From assembly GCF_001625325.1 (NCBI RefSeq), contig NZ_JRQQ01000002.1:310001-374000 (forward strand): 64,000 nucleotides of DNA, in the 5' to 3' direction. This stretch comes from Croceicoccus estronivorus (GTDB lineage: Bacteria; Pseudomonadota; Alphaproteobacteria; Sphingomonadales; Sphingomonadaceae). This document shows positions 9,185 to 17,919 of this stretch, piece by piece; position 1 is the stretch's first letter; each line of letters starts with the position of its first letter. The translations under genes were made by a program, and so were the position numbers. The notes beneath the pieces are model-generated. The model was given only the letters and a program-made list of their open reading frames with translations, was not told the DNA's origin and ran no database searches.

Positions 9185-9592
9185 ATGTATTCTTCCTTCA
9201 TGAGACTGCCCATTCTTCTGGCCCTCACCAGCTTGGCCACGTCGTGTACGGCAAACCCGCCTGTGAAAGCTCCGATTCCGGAAAACGGTGTCGTCCAGGC
9301 AAGGATTGGGCAAACCGTCTATATCGACGGACCGCACCTGACGCCGCTCGCTGTAATCGAGGACAGCCGCTGCCCAACGGGAGTTCAGTGCGTCTGGGCA
9401 GGACAAGTGAAAGTCAGAGTGAAAATAGACCTGGGTCCGGGAAGCCAGTTACGAGAACTGGTGCTCGGAGACCCTCAACAGATTGCAGATGGCTCGATTG
9501 AACTTGTTGAAGTCACGCCAGCCATGCACGCAAAAGCGGCAATCCCGCCCGGGGATTACCGCTTCGGCTTTCGTTTCATGGGCGGTCTTTGA
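9185..9592 (+). CDS. Probable envelope protein or lipoprotein of unknown function
   Basis: 135 residues from an ATG at 9185 with GAGG four bases upstream; an internal ATG at 9200 would also keep the leader. The hydrophobic N-terminus ends in SLATSC, a weak lipobox, so lipid attachment at that Cys is possible but not certain. The remainder is beta-rich, with two cysteines in DSRCPTGVQCVWAGQV, a Cys-Trp pattern seen in small periplasmic proteins. It diverges from thiE and converges on the aldolase gene with a 16-base gap. Confidence 0.68.
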   Translation: MYSSFMRLPILLALTSLATSCTANPPVKAPIPENGVVQARIGQTVYIDGPHLTPLAVIEDSRCPTGVQCVWAGQVKVRVKIDLGPGSQLRELVLGDPQQIADGSIELVEVTPAMHAKAAIPPGDYRFGFRFMGGL

Positions 9593-9608
9593 CAACCACC
9601 CATCAGGG

Positions 9609-10514
9609 TCAGGCAGCAACGACCGACTTCTGGGTCGAGCCCTTGAAAATTTCGTCGATTGCGCCTGCCAGGGAAGCATTGAATTCATCATCGCTCATCT
9701 GGGCGCGTAGATCTTCAAGCAAAGCCCGGCTGAAGCTGGCGATAACGCCGCGATTCTTGGCCAGTTCCGCACAAGCCTCAGGCCGCTTGTAACCGCCCGA
9801 AAGCGCCACGACGCGCAGCACCTTTGGGTGATCGACCAGCGGATCGAACAATCCAGGCTTAACCGGAAGACTGAGCTTCAACATGACCTGCCGGCCTTCC
9901 GGCATGGCATCGAGATTTTTCAGGATTTCTTCGAGCAAGATCTGGTCGCATTCCGCGCGCGTCTCGCTCTTGATATTCACTTCCGGTTCGATGATCGGCA
10001 TCATACCGTGCGAAATCACCTGTCTGCCAATTTCAAACTGCTGGGCAACGACAGCTGCAATCCCTTCACGATTGGCGGACTGAATAACCGAACGTTCCTT
10101 GGTGCCGAACACGCCCAGCGCTTTTGCACGGGTCAGAAGCATATCGAGTTCCGGCATCGGCTTCATCATCTGAACGCCGTTGGCTTCGTCTTCCAACCCT
10201 TTGTCAATCTTGATAAAAGGCACAACACCCTTATCGATAAGCGCCGTGGGCGTGGGCTTACCATCGACAGTCCCGTCCATCGTCTTTTCGAACAGGATAG
10301 CGCCGATTACCTTATCGCCTGAGAAAGCGGGTGAACTGATTATGCGGCTACGCATTTTATGGATCAGCGCGAACATTTCATCATCGTTGGAATAGGCACT
10401 TTCCTCAATGCCATACCCGAGGAGCGCTTTAGGTGTTGAGCCGCCACTCTGATCCAGCGCCGCAATGAAGCCGTTACCATCACCGATCTTCTTGATCATA
10501 TCCTGCTGCTGCAT
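9609..10514 (-). CDS. Class I fructose-bisphosphate aldolase (bacterial type)
   Basis: Reversible cleavage of fructose 1,6-bisphosphate to glyceraldehyde-3-phosphate and dihydroxyacetone phosphate, through a Schiff-base lysine. IAALDQSGGSTPK near the N-terminus, ILFEKTMDG, MPIIEPEVNIKS and VMLKLSLPVKPGLF (likely catalytic Lys) match the prokaryotic class I family of about 300 residues. The start at 10514 has AGGA about five bases upstream; a longer frame begins with TTG and is unlikely. The gene follows the tkt-gap-pgk-VOC cluster after a 124-base gap, so it probably serves the same pathway from its own promoter. Confidence 0.92.
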   Translation of the reverse strand: MQQQDMIKKIGDGNGFIAALDQSGGSTPKALLGYGIEESAYSNDDEMFALIHKMRSRIISSPAFSGDKVIGAILFEKTMDGTVDGKPTPTALIDKGVVPFIKIDKGLEDEANGVQMMKPMPELDMLLTRAKALGVFGTKERSVIQSANREGIAAVVAQQFEIGRQVISHGMMPIIEPEVNIKSETRAECDQILLEEILKNLDAMPEGRQVMLKLSLPVKPGLFDPLVDHPKVLRVVALSGGYKRPEACAELAKNRGVIASFSRALLEDLRAQMSDDEFNASLAGAIDEIFKGSTQKSVVAA

Positions 10515-10638
10515 GTCATTCCTGCCTATTTTCTCTTCGTAATCCAATTTGAATGGGGCCTGCCTTAGTCACCCCCAGACAGTGCCGCAACTGCATCAAC
10601 CATAGTCCTATGTCTTGGCTTTTCAGTCTTCGTGACGC

Positions 10639-11055
10639 CTATTCGCCCAGAGCATCCGGCGGCCCCTTGAGTTCCAGCATGTTACCCTCCGGATCATTCA
10701 GGTAGATGCTGGGGCCGAACCCATCTGCCCCGTAACGCCTGCTCACAGAAATGTCCGCCAATCCATGATGCTTTAGATGACCCAGAATGCCAGCTTCGTC
10801 CCAAGGCCGAATCTGAAAACAAACGTGATCGACGTTGCGTCCGCCCTTGCCCGCCGGCTCTCCGCCTTGTCGCCCGAGTTCCCCGTCACAATCGACAAGA
10901 TCGACCAGCGACCTTCCTGCACGGAGCTGTACAAGGCCCAAATTCTCGATCTTACGTTCGACAGTGGCGCCTAACACTTGTTCATAAAAGGCAATCATAC
11001 GATCCATGTTCCGGACCCGAAACACGACATGGTCGAGCGCCGCGATCCTAATCAT
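10639..11055 (-). CDS. VOC-family (glyoxalase/dioxygenase fold) protein
   Basis: A 138-residue single-domain protein with two beta-alpha-beta-beta-beta modules. [20 protein letters not shown] at the start supplies a likely first metal His; VDHVCFQI and [15 protein letters not shown] supply later His and Glu ligands. It may be a glyoxalase or an uncharacterised lyase; the substrate cannot be read from sequence. It overlaps pgk by four bases (ATGA) and is thus translationally coupled to glycolysis, where removal of toxic methylglyoxal-type by-products would make sense. That link is inference. Confidence 0.88.
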   Translation of the reverse strand: MIRIAALDHVVFRVRNMDRMIAFYEQVLGATVERKIENLGLVQLRAGRSLVDLVDCDGELGRQGGEPAGKGGRNVDHVCFQIRPWDEAGILGHLKHHGLADISVSRRYGADGFGPSIYLNDPEGNMLELKGPPDALGE

Positions 11056-12251
11056 CGCATCAAAGCTGCGACACCCGGCAACTCACGGCCCTCCATCCAT
11101 TCAAGGAAGGCTCCACCAGCTGTTGAAATATAGGTAAAATCTTTCGCCACGCCCGCATGATTGAGAGCCGAAACGGTGTCTCCACCGCCTGCAACCGAAA
11201 CCAGCGATCCTTCCTTGGTCAACGCAGCTGCTGTGCGAGCCAGAGCGACGGTCGCCGCATCGAAAGGCTCCGTTTCGAATGCCCCCATGGGGCCATTCCA
11301 CACCAATGTCCGGCAAGTCTTGAGAACGTCCGCCAAGGCTTCGACAGCCTGCGGCCCCACATCGAGGATCATCTCGTCAGCGCCCACTTCGTGAACATTG
11401 CATGTCCGCATAGACGGCGGATTGGGTGCGAATTCCTTTGCCACCACCACGTCGTATGGCAGGTGGACCGTGCAGCCGGACCTGTCGGCTGCATCCATGA
11501 TTTTCTCGGCGACTTCCGCCAGTTCATGTTCGCAGAGAGATTTTCCGACATCGATTCCACGTGCGGCCAGAAAGGTATTGGCCATGCCGCCGCCGATTAT
11601 CAGATGATCGACTTGCCCCACCAAATGTTCGAGCACGGCAAGCTTGGTCGAAACCTTGGCCCCACCTACCACAGCAGCAACCGGCTTTTCCGGGGCGCCC
11701 AAGGCTTTGTCGAGCGCTTCCAGTTCTGCCTGCATCGCACGGCCGGCATAGGCAGGCAGCAGATGAGCCAAGCCTTCCGTCGTTGCATGGGCCCGATGCG
11801 CAGCGGAAAATGCATCGTTGACATAGAAATCCGCATTAGCCGCAATGGACTTGGCAAAATCCGGATCGTTCTTTTCCTCGCCCTTCCAGAACCGGGTATT
11901 TTCCAGCATCCCGATATCACCTGGCCGCAAAATGCCGATAGCCTGCGCGGCAACTTCTCCGGCGACTTCGGGAATGAACATCACCTCGTGCCCAAGCACA
12001 TCCTCGACCGCGCCCTGGACCAGACTGAGCGACATTGTCGAATGGCGTTCACCCTTTGGGCGGCCGAAGTGGGCGAGCAAGAGCACTTTCGCACCCTTGC
12101 CCGCCAATTCAAGAATGGTTGGCGCCGACGCCTTAACCCTTGTCACATCCGTGACATGGCCATCCTGCATCGGCAGATTCAGGTCAACGCGAACCAGTGC
12201 GACCTTTCCGGAAACATCACCGAGATCGTCAAGTGTACGGAAAGACGCCAT
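11052..12251 (-). CDS. pgk: Phosphoglycerate kinase
   Basis: Transfers phosphate from 1,3-bisphosphoglycerate to ADP. A 399-residue, two-domain protein: [14 protein letters not shown] and [11 protein letters not shown] in the N-domain, [16 protein letters not shown] in the hinge region, and [11 protein letters not shown] and [12 protein letters not shown] near the C-terminus. GAGGGG precedes the ATG. It lies ten bases after gap and overlaps the VOC gene by four bases. Confidence 0.98.
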   Translation of the reverse strand: MASFRTLDDLGDVSGKVALVRVDLNLPMQDGHVTDVTRVKASAPTILELAGKGAKVLLLAHFGRPKGERHSTMSLSLVQGAVEDVLGHEVMFIPEVAGEVAAQAIGILRPGDIGMLENTRFWKGEEKNDPDFAKSIAANADFYVNDAFSAAHRAHATTEGLAHLLPAYAGRAMQAELEALDKALGAPEKPVAAVVGGAKVSTKLAVLEHLVGQVDHLIIGGGMANTFLAARGIDVGKSLCEHELAEVAEKIMDAADRSGCTVHLPYDVVVAKEFAPNPPSMRTCNVHEVGADEMILDVGPQAVEALADVLKTCRTLVWNGPMGAFETEPFDAATVALARTAAALTKEGSLVSVAGGGDTVSALNHAGVAKDFTYISTAGGAFLEWMEGRELPGVAALMR

Positions 12252-12261
12252 TTTCTACCCC

Positions 12262-13269
12262 TCAGAGGAAGGAAGCCACCACTCCAGCGGTATCGATCAT
12301 ACGGTTAGAAAAGCCCCATTCATTATCATACCACGAAACCACACGGCCCAGCTTGCCTTCAAGAACCGCTGTTTCCAGGCTATCGACCGTCGAACTCGCC
12401 GGATAATGGTTGAAGTCGCTACTGACCAACGGCTCATCCGTGTAGTCCAGCACACCCTTCATCGGACCTTCCGCCGCCGCCTTGAGCGCAGCGTTCAGTT
12501 CTTCCGCCGTGGTATCCCGGCCTGGCACGAAAGTCAGGTCGATCAGGCTGACATTGGGGGTTGGCACACGGACTGAAGAGCCGTCCAACTTGCCCTTGAG
12601 TTCAGGAAGGACCAGGCCAACGGCACGTGCTGCACCGGTCGTGGTAGGGATCATATTGGCTGCGCCAGCGCGGGCGCGGCGCATATCGCTATGCATCTGG
12701 TCCAGCATGCGCTGGTCGTTGGTATAGCTGTGGATCGTAGTCATGAAGCCACGCTCGATACCAACCGCATCCTGCAAGACTTTCGCCACCGGCGCCAGGC
12801 AATTGGTCGTGCAACTTGCATTGGAAATGACCAGATCGTCTGCCGTCAAAGTGTCATGATTGACGCCATAGACAATCGTCTTCGAAACACCCGTTGCCGG
12901 AGCCGAGATGATGACACGCTTGGCACCAGCGGCAAGGTGCGGACGGCTCTTCTCATCAGACTGGAAAAAGCCGGTGCATTCCATGACGATATCGATGCCC
13001 ATTTCGCCATGCGGGAGATTGGCAGGATCGCGTTCCGAAGTAACCGCAATATCCTTGCCATCGACCGTGATCTTGCCGTCACCGGCGATTACAGTGCCCG
13101 GATAACGGCCATGGGTGCTGTCATACTGGAACAGCAGTGCGTTCGATTTCGTGTCCGCGAGATCGTTGATCGCGACCAGTTCAAGATCGTGGTCGTTACG
13201 CTCGAGGATCGCGCGAGCGACCAGTCGCCCGATACGTCCGAACCCGTTGATCGCAACCTTCGTCGCCAT
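12262..13269 (-). CDS. gap: Type I glyceraldehyde-3-phosphate dehydrogenase
   Basis: NAD(P)-dependent oxidation of glyceraldehyde-3-phosphate. The Rossmann motif INGFGRIGRLVARA opens the 335-residue chain, and the catalytic Cys153 lies in SNASCTTNCLAP. IHSYTNDQRMLD and SWYDNEWGFSNRM are also standard. It is the second gene of a tkt-gap-pgk-VOC cluster with gaps of 14 and 10 bases. Cofactor preference cannot be assigned with certainty from what I can see. Confidence 0.98.
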   Translation of the reverse strand: MATKVAINGFGRIGRLVARAILERNDHDLELVAINDLADTKSNALLFQYDSTHGRYPGTVIAGDGKITVDGKDIAVTSERDPANLPHGEMGIDIVMECTGFFQSDEKSRPHLAAGAKRVIISAPATGVSKTIVYGVNHDTLTADDLVISNASCTTNCLAPVAKVLQDAVGIERGFMTTIHSYTNDQRMLDQMHSDMRRARAGAANMIPTTTGAARAVGLVLPELKGKLDGSSVRVPTPNVSLIDLTFVPGRDTTAEELNAALKAAAEGPMKGVLDYTDEPLVSSDFNHYPASSTVDSLETAVLEGKLGRVVSWYDNEWGFSNRMIDTAGVVASFL

Positions 13270-13283
13270 GTAATGAACTCCTG

Positions 13284-15296
13284 TTAAATTACTATTTTTT
13301 CGAGAATTTTTGGAACAATTGCATCGGCAGTAAAGCCAAATTTCCGGAACAGCTCATCCGCCGGGGCAGACGCGCCGAAACGATCAAGGCCAATATTGAG
13401 ACCCTTGAGCATGGTATAGCGTTCCCAGCCCTGAGTCACACCTGCCTCAATCGACACACGCAATATCTGGCTGGGCGGAACATCGGGCAGGACATCGTCG
13501 CGATATGCATCATCCTGCTGGTCGAACAGTTCCATGCACGGCATCGAGACGACATCGGCCCCGATACCCTGCGCTTCCAACTTTTCCGCTACTTCAATCG
13601 CCAGATGCACTTCCGAGCCGGTGGCAATCAGGATAACCCGTCGCTCGTTCTCCGCAGCACGAAGGCGATAAGCCCCACGAGCGGAACGATTTGCGGCGGA
13701 AGTCCAGTTTTCGTCCCCTTCCCCACGCAATTGCGGCAAGTTCTGCCGCGACAGAGCCAGTACGGATGGAGTGCCCGGTGTCTGAAGGGCAAGTGCCCAG
13801 CATTCCGCCGTCTCGATCACATCGGCTGGCCGGTAGACATTGAGATTCGGGATAAGCCGCAGGCTCATGACATGCTCGACAGGCTGGTGGGTCGGCCCAT
13901 CCTCACCCAGACCGATCGAGTCATGCGTCAGCACATAGACTGTCTCGACGTGTTGCAGCGCGGACATACGGATCGCATTCCGGCAATAATCGCTGAACAC
14001 CAGGAAAGTACCGCCATAGGGAATAACCCCACCGTGCAATGCCATCCCGTTCATCACGGCTGCCATGCCGAATTCGCGGATGCCGTAGTAAAGGTAACGC
14101 CCGCCATAATCCGCAGCCGTCAATGGGGTGGTACAAGCAGTCTTCGTGTTGTTCGAGCCAGTAAGGTCGGCTGATCCGCCGATCATCTGAGGAATCGCTT
14201 CAGTCAGCGGACCCAGCGCCATTTCCGATGCCTTGCGGGTCGCGACCTTTTTGGGCTCCTTGGCAAGACCGGAAATATAAGCTTCGAGCACTTCGCCAGC
14301 AGTATCGCCTGCTTCGGTAAGATAGGACCGGAAGGCATCCCCACTCTCACCCGCGCGATCCATGCGCTCCTGCCACAGGAGATGCGCCTCTCGACCGCGA
14401 TCGGCGGTTTCACGCCAGTTCATCTCGATCTCTTCGGGAATTTCGAATGGCGCCGAGTCCCAACCGAGTTCCTTGCGCGCATTCGCGATTTCATCTTCGC
14501 CCAACACCGCGCCATGGACAGCGGACGTACCCTGTTTGTTGGGCGCGCCCTTACCGATAACTGTCTTGCAGGCAATCAGCGAAGGACGAGCGTCGGCCAC
14601 CGCAGCGTCGATGGCACGGGCGATATCGGCGTAATCATGGCCATCGCAGCTTTCCACATGCCATCCCGTGGCAGTGTAACGAGCCTTGATGTCCTCACTC
14701 GTCGAAAGATCGGTCTTGCCGTCAATGGTAATCGCATTGTCATCCCAGAACACGATCAGACGGCCAAGCTTCAAGTGGCCGGCAATCCCGATCGCTTCAT
14801 GGTTGATTCCTTCCATAAGGCAGCCATCGCCAGCAACCACCCAAGTGCGGTGATCCACGATATCGTCGCCGAACTTGGCATTGAGATGCCGTTCCGCAAC
14901 CGCCATGCCCACGGCCATCGCCAAGCCTTGGCCGAGAGGACCGGTCGTGCACTCGACCCCATCGAGCTCGGTATTTTCGGGGTGGCCAGCGCAAGGGCTG
15001 CCGAGCTGCCGAAAATTCCGGATATCATCCATTGTCGGGCGCGCATATCCGCTGAGATTCAGCAGCGAATACATAAGCATGGAACCATGACCTGCCGAAA
15101 GGACAAACCGATCGCGATCCGGCCAGTGTGGATCCGCCGGATCAAACTTCAGATAATTGGACCAAAGAACAGTTGCGACATCGGCCATGCCCATTGGCAT
15201 GCCCGGGTGCCCGCTGTTGGCCGCCTGCACGGCATCCATCGAGAGTGCGCGGATGGCATTGGCCATAGGCGCCAGACGGGACGGATCGAGGCTCAT
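13284..15296 (-). CDS. tkt: Transketolase
   Basis: Thiamine diphosphate enzyme moving two-carbon units in the pentose phosphate pathway. The start at 15296 (MSLDPSRLAPMANAIRALSM) has AGGAG about ten bases upstream and gives 670 residues; 35 extra upstream codons are Arg-rich and unlike the family. ANSGHPGMPMGMADVATVLW and GDGCLMEGINHEAIGIAGHL (TPP motif) mark the N-terminal domain. GEDGPTHQPVEH marks the pyrimidine domain. The first gene of the tkt-gap-pgk-VOC cluster. Confidence 0.97.
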   Translation of the reverse strand: MSLDPSRLAPMANAIRALSMDAVQAANSGHPGMPMGMADVATVLWSNYLKFDPADPHWPDRDRFVLSAGHGSMLMYSLLNLSGYARPTMDDIRNFRQLGSPCAGHPENTELDGVECTTGPLGQGLAMAVGMAVAERHLNAKFGDDIVDHRTWVVAGDGCLMEGINHEAIGIAGHLKLGRLIVFWDDNAITIDGKTDLSTSEDIKARYTATGWHVESCDGHDYADIARAIDAAVADARPSLIACKTVIGKGAPNKQGTSAVHGAVLGEDEIANARKELGWDSAPFEIPEEIEMNWRETADRGREAHLLWQERMDRAGESGDAFRSYLTEAGDTAGEVLEAYISGLAKEPKKVATRKASEMALGPLTEAIPQMIGGSADLTGSNNTKTACTTPLTAADYGGRYLYYGIREFGMAAVMNGMALHGGVIPYGGTFLVFSDYCRNAIRMSALQHVETVYVLTHDSIGLGEDGPTHQPVEHVMSLRLIPNLNVYRPADVIETAECWALALQTPGTPSVLALSRQNLPQLRGEGDENWTSAANRSARGAYRLRAAENERRVILIATGSEVHLAIEVAEKLEAQGIGADVVSMPCMELFDQQDDAYRDDVLPDVPPSQILRVSIEAGVTQGWERYTMLKGLNIGLDRFGASAPADELFRKFGFTADAIVPKILEKIVI

Positions 15297-15490
15297 GCGA
15301 AGGGTGCTCCTGCGTCTGCGCCGGACGGGGTTATAAGTGATAGCGATTCGGCGCGGGGCCTCCTTTGCCAACACATGGCCCCTCGTCAAGCGCACGGACA
15401 TTCACGCACACAGGGGTTTTTCCGCAGTTTTATTGGCAACAACCCCCTGCAAATCTTTGCCGATCCAATGCATTGCGCTAGCCCTATGGC
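15297..15490. other. Divergent promoter gap between tkt and the zapA cluster
   Basis: 194 bases without a convincing gene. It includes an imperfect inverted repeat (15411-15418 with 15441-15449; eight pairs and one bulge) with a long loop and no T-run. It must contain the tkt promoter and probably that of the zapA cluster, but I cannot pick either confidently. Confidence 0.4.
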
Positions 15491-15670
15491 ATGGAACGGG
15501 AGCGAACATTGCAAGCTATAGCCCGGATAGAAAGGGCTTTGGACCACTTGGAAGCCTCCAATCCGACCGCACCCGATGCTCTTTTGCAACAGAAGCACGA
15601 CGCGCTGCGCAAAAACGTGAATGCATCTCTCACTGAACTAGATTTGCTTATCCAGGCTTTGGAGAAATGA
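15491..15670 (+). CDS. Short coiled-coil protein upstream of zapA (ZauP-like candidate)
   Basis: An ATG at 15491 opens a 59-residue frame ending at TGA 15668-15670, just before zapA. The product is almost entirely charged helix: MERERTLQAIARIERALDHL and then KHDALRKNVNASLTELDLLI, with hydrophobics spaced as in coiled coils. In Caulobacter a coiled-coil partner of ZapA (ZauP, DUF4164) is encoded directly upstream of zapA and helps focus the FtsZ ring. This gene has the same place and type but is shorter. The match is by context and coiled-coil character, not confirmed homology. No clear ribosome site is visible. Confidence 0.66.
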   Translation: MERERTLQAIARIERALDHLEASNPTAPDALLQQKHDALRKNVNASLTELDLLIQALEK

Positions 15671-15695
15671 CTCTTACCCTTGCGAAGTGCGCCAT

Positions 15696-15995
15696 ATGAG
15701 CAACGTAACCCTCAGGATCGGTGGCCGGAACTATACTGTGGCTTGTGCCCAAGGCGAGGAAGATCATGTCTCCATACTTGGCAGGCTGATCGACGAGAAG
15801 GTTGAGGCAATGGGCGCCGCGAAAGGCCAGAACGAGGTCCGGTCGCTGCTGTTTGCATCATTGCTCTTGGCAGACGAACTTTACGATGCCCGGCAAGCCA
15901 AGGCCGCCGCGACATCTGTTCCTGAAGTCGCACCGGCGCTGGAAAGAATTGCTCAGCGTATCGAAAATCTCGCCGCGAGCATGAACAGCGCTTGA
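15696..15995 (+). CDS. zapA: Cell division protein ZapA
   Basis: FtsZ-binding protein that bundles protofilaments at mid-cell. About 99 residues: the N-terminal domain has MSNVTLRIGGRNYTVACAQG and HVSILGRLIDEKVE, followed by a coiled coil (about 70-97). A GTG nine bases upstream (15687) could also serve. It is followed by the probable 6S RNA and the 5-FCL gene, the well-known zapA-ssrS-fau order. Confidence 0.93.
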   Translation: MSNVTLRIGGRNYTVACAQGEEDHVSILGRLIDEKVEAMGAAKGQNEVRSLLFASLLLADELYDARQAKAAATSVPEVAPALERIAQRIENLAASMNSA

Positions 15996-16020
15996 GGATA
16001 AGCTTTGCCATCCCTAGATA
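15992..16020 (+). promoter_or_regulatory. Predicted sigma-70 promoter for the 6S RNA
   Basis: TTGAGG (15992-15997), a 17-base spacer, then TAGATA (16015-16020). The -35 overlaps the zapA stop codon. The position predicts transcription starting near 16027, the first base of the long closing stem of the RNA candidate. Confidence 0.6.
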
Positions 16021-16026
16021 GGCCGC

Positions 16027-16186
16027 GACGGGGACTGTCCGGCACGAGCCGTTCGAGAATATCCCTGAGGCTATAAGCAATCCATGGGGGCTGTCCCTGC
16101 CCGGATCCTGGTCCGATGCACATGGCTCCCACCTGACGTCGAGGCGTCAGAGGATTTCCCGGCAACGACCCATGATGGTTCCCGTC
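16027..16186 (+). ncRNA. ssrS: Probable 6S RNA
   Basis: 6S RNA mimics an open promoter and sequesters housekeeping RNA polymerase. The 292-base gap between zapA and the 5-FCL gene is the classical ssrS site. A nine-pair closing stem (16027-16035 GACGGGGAC with 16178-16186 GTTCCCGTC, one G-U) defines a 160-nucleotide transcript, the expected size. Inside are an apical CCATG/CATGG pairing and a CTGACG/CGTCAG hairpin. A promoter with a 17-base spacer sits seven bases upstream. The call is from synteny, size and structure; a covariance-model search would settle it. Confidence 0.73.
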
Positions 16187-16287
16187 ACTTTAGCTTTCGA
16201 CAAGCGCTGTCCGGGCCGATCTTGATCTAATCCCGCTCTTTATTTCCAAAGGGATGACGGCTCTGCCGCAATTTCGGGGCACAGGGT

Positions 16288-16866
16288 GTGGCAAAAAATT
16301 CCAAGAATGAACTGCGGCGATCTTTGCGAGTAAAGCGGCAGGAACATGTGAATGCCCTGCCCGACAGCACTCGTGCCTTGTTATTTCTTCGACCACCCCG
16401 CCCGGTAACATCCATGATTCCGTCCGATGCGGTGATCGGCCTCTATCACGCTACATTGAACGAAGCTCCTGCTGCCGCGTATGCTCGCTTCTTCTACGAA
16501 GCCGGACACAAAGTAGCCTTACCCAGGTTCGCAGCCCCTGGCACAGAAATGGACTTCGCGACTTTCAGCGATCCCTTTGGTGAAAGCGATCTGGAACCCG
16601 GGCCTTACAAGGCCTTGCAACCCGGGTCAGAGGCATTGGCATTGATCCCCGATGTGCTGTTCACACCGCTGCTTGGTTTTACGGTCGATGGCCACAGGCT
16701 CGGACAAGGTGGTGGCCATTATGATCGTTGGCTGGATGCCCATCCAGGCACAATAGCCATAGGACTTGCCTGGGATTGCCAGTTGGTCGATCAACTACCG
16801 CTAGAGCCGCACGATCATCCATTGAAAGCGGTTGTTACGCCTACCCGGCTTTACGGCCCTTTTTAG
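16288..16866 (+). CDS. 5-formyltetrahydrofolate cyclo-ligase
   Basis: ATP-dependent conversion of 5-formyl-THF to 5,10-methenyl-THF, which returns a storage folate to use. 192 residues starting at GTG (CAGGG upstream). The N-terminal basic helix (KNELRRSLRVKRQEHVNAL) and the ATP/folate motif LGQGGGHYDRWLDAHPG near residue 140 are diagnostic; VLFTPLLGFTVDGHRLG is also typical. Downstream of the 6S RNA, as in enterobacteria (ygfA/fau). Confidence 0.94.
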   Translation: MAKNSKNELRRSLRVKRQEHVNALPDSTRALLFLRPPRPVTSMIPSDAVIGLYHATLNEAPAAAYARFFYEAGHKVALPRFAAPGTEMDFATFSDPFGESDLEPGPYKALQPGSEALALIPDVLFTPLLGFTVDGHRLGQGGGHYDRWLDAHPGTIAIGLAWDCQLVDQLPLEPHDHPLKAVVTPTRLYGPF

Positions 16867-16870
16867 AGAA

Positions 16871-17104
16871 ATGCCCATGCGAGAAAAACCAACCCTGCGC
16901 ATCCCATTTGGAATCCTCGGCCTGATGGCAGGATTAGCAATTTATGCGCTGCTCGTCGCAAAGGCATCGGACCTTATCGCCGGTTGGCATATTCTCGCCC
17001 AGACGGTGATTTATATCGTTTTGGGAACGATCTGGCTCTTGCCATTGAAGCGCTTCCTGATCTGGATGGAAACAGGAAGCTGGCGTGTGCCGCCAACGGA
17101 ATGA
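16871..17104 (+). CDS. DUF2842 small membrane protein
   Basis: About 77 residues starting four bases after the cyclo-ligase stop (a second ATG at 16877 is possible). Two hydrophobic helices (FGILGLMAGLAIYALLVAKA and VIYIVLGTIWLLP), a KPTLRIP entry motif and a C-terminal FLIWMETGSW match DUF2842, an uncharacterised alphaproteobacterial inner-membrane family. Function unknown. Followed by a strong terminator. Confidence 0.83.
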   Translation: MPMREKPTLRIPFGILGLMAGLAIYALLVAKASDLIAGWHILAQTVIYIVLGTIWLLPLKRFLIWMETGSWRVPPTE

Positions 17105-17142
17105 CACATGATTAGAGCACGATAGATGCCATAGCCACGAAA

Positions 17143-17177
17143 CATAAAAGCCCCGGCAAATCGCCGGGGCTTTTATG
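17143..17177. terminator. Bidirectional Rho-independent terminator
   Basis: A perfect 15-pair stem (CATAAAAGCCCCGGC and its complement) with a five-base loop. A-runs on one arm and T-runs on the other make it work in both directions: after the DUF2842 gene on plus and after tRNA-Asp on minus. Confidence 0.92.
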
Positions 17178-17201
17178 TATTCCCTATATGGAAGTCCCAA
17201 G

Positions 17202-17278
<77 letters not shown>

Positions 17279-17311
17279 GTATCCTTGGGCGTGCACCGCT
17301 TGGGAGCCGCG

Positions 17312-17340
17312 CCACTAGGCTAGCGGCGATGGCCTGTCAA
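17312..17340 (-). promoter_or_regulatory. Predicted promoter of tRNA-Asp
   Basis: On the minus strand, TTGACA (17340-17335), a 17-base spacer, then TAGTGG (17317-17312). The -10 ends 33 bases before the tRNA 5' end. It shares the N17 spacing of the other tRNA promoters in the window. Confidence 0.62.
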
Positions 17341-17472
17341 CTACGCTTCGCATGCCTTTTTCCTCAAAATTGAAAGTAGCTTCGAAACTCCGAATTTTCC
17401 GTGCCTGGTTAACCATTTTTTCTCGGTCTTTTGGCGATGAATCCAGTCAGGGGAGAATGAGGGGATTTAACC

Positions 17473-17913
17473 ATGCGACTGTTAAGTTTCATGATTCTGG
17501 CTTTTCTGGGTGCAGCTCCTGCGCAAGCTGCCGAAGCGATGAAAACGGTGCATAGCGCCGTTTTCATCGAACGCGAATCCTATGCCGAAGGATCTGACAC
17601 GCGCATCGTCGAACGGGCGACCACCCTTGGCCGTGGCGACCGGGTCGTAACCATTCTGGACTGGCAGTCCCCGCAGGATGGCAAGCCTGCAACCGTTACA
17701 CTGGCAGTCCCCCCGAACCTCACCTTCCAGCGTAGCAGCACCGGCGATGAAGAAGTATCCGCAGACAAGGGGCGCAGTTGGGGGACGCTGGGGCAGCTCC
17801 AGATACGTGACGCATATGGTCTGCGGCTCGCTACGCCGGAAGACATCACGAATGTTCGGTGGCGCGTAAACGGGCCTAATGGACGAATCAGCTATAGCGC
17901 ACTTGTTCGCTGA
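17473..17913 (+). CDS. Secreted protein of unknown function
   Basis: I do not recognise a characterised domain. 146 residues with a clear signal peptide (MRLLSFMILAFLGAAPAQAA), so it is periplasmic or exported. The mature part looks beta-rich, with AVFIERESYAEG, VTLAVPPNLTFQ and a C-terminal TNVRWRVNGPNGRISYSALV, suggesting one beta-sandwich. A GAGGGG ribosome site precedes the ATG. The start codon overlaps an octamer TTAACCAT that occurs again 58 bases upstream. Confidence 0.78.
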   Translation: MRLLSFMILAFLGAAPAQAAEAMKTVHSAVFIERESYAEGSDTRIVERATTLGRGDRVVTILDWQSPQDGKPATVTLAVPPNLTFQRSSTGDEEVSADKGRSWGTLGQLQIRDAYGLRLATPEDITNVRWRVNGPNGRISYSALVR

Positions 17914-17919
17914 CTAAAG

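Noticed and set aside
11157-12308. 383-codon plus-strand frame
   Set aside because: Lies antisense to pgk and is a by-product of GC-rich codon use; no ribosome site or family resemblance.
15297-15401. N-terminal extension of transketolase by 35 residues
   Set aside because: The extension is Arg-rich and unlike the family; the ATG at 15296 has a ribosome site and yields the normal length.
15411-15449. Hairpin in the tkt/zapA divergent gap
   Set aside because: Eight pairs with a bulge and a loop over 20 bases, no T-run; may be chance.
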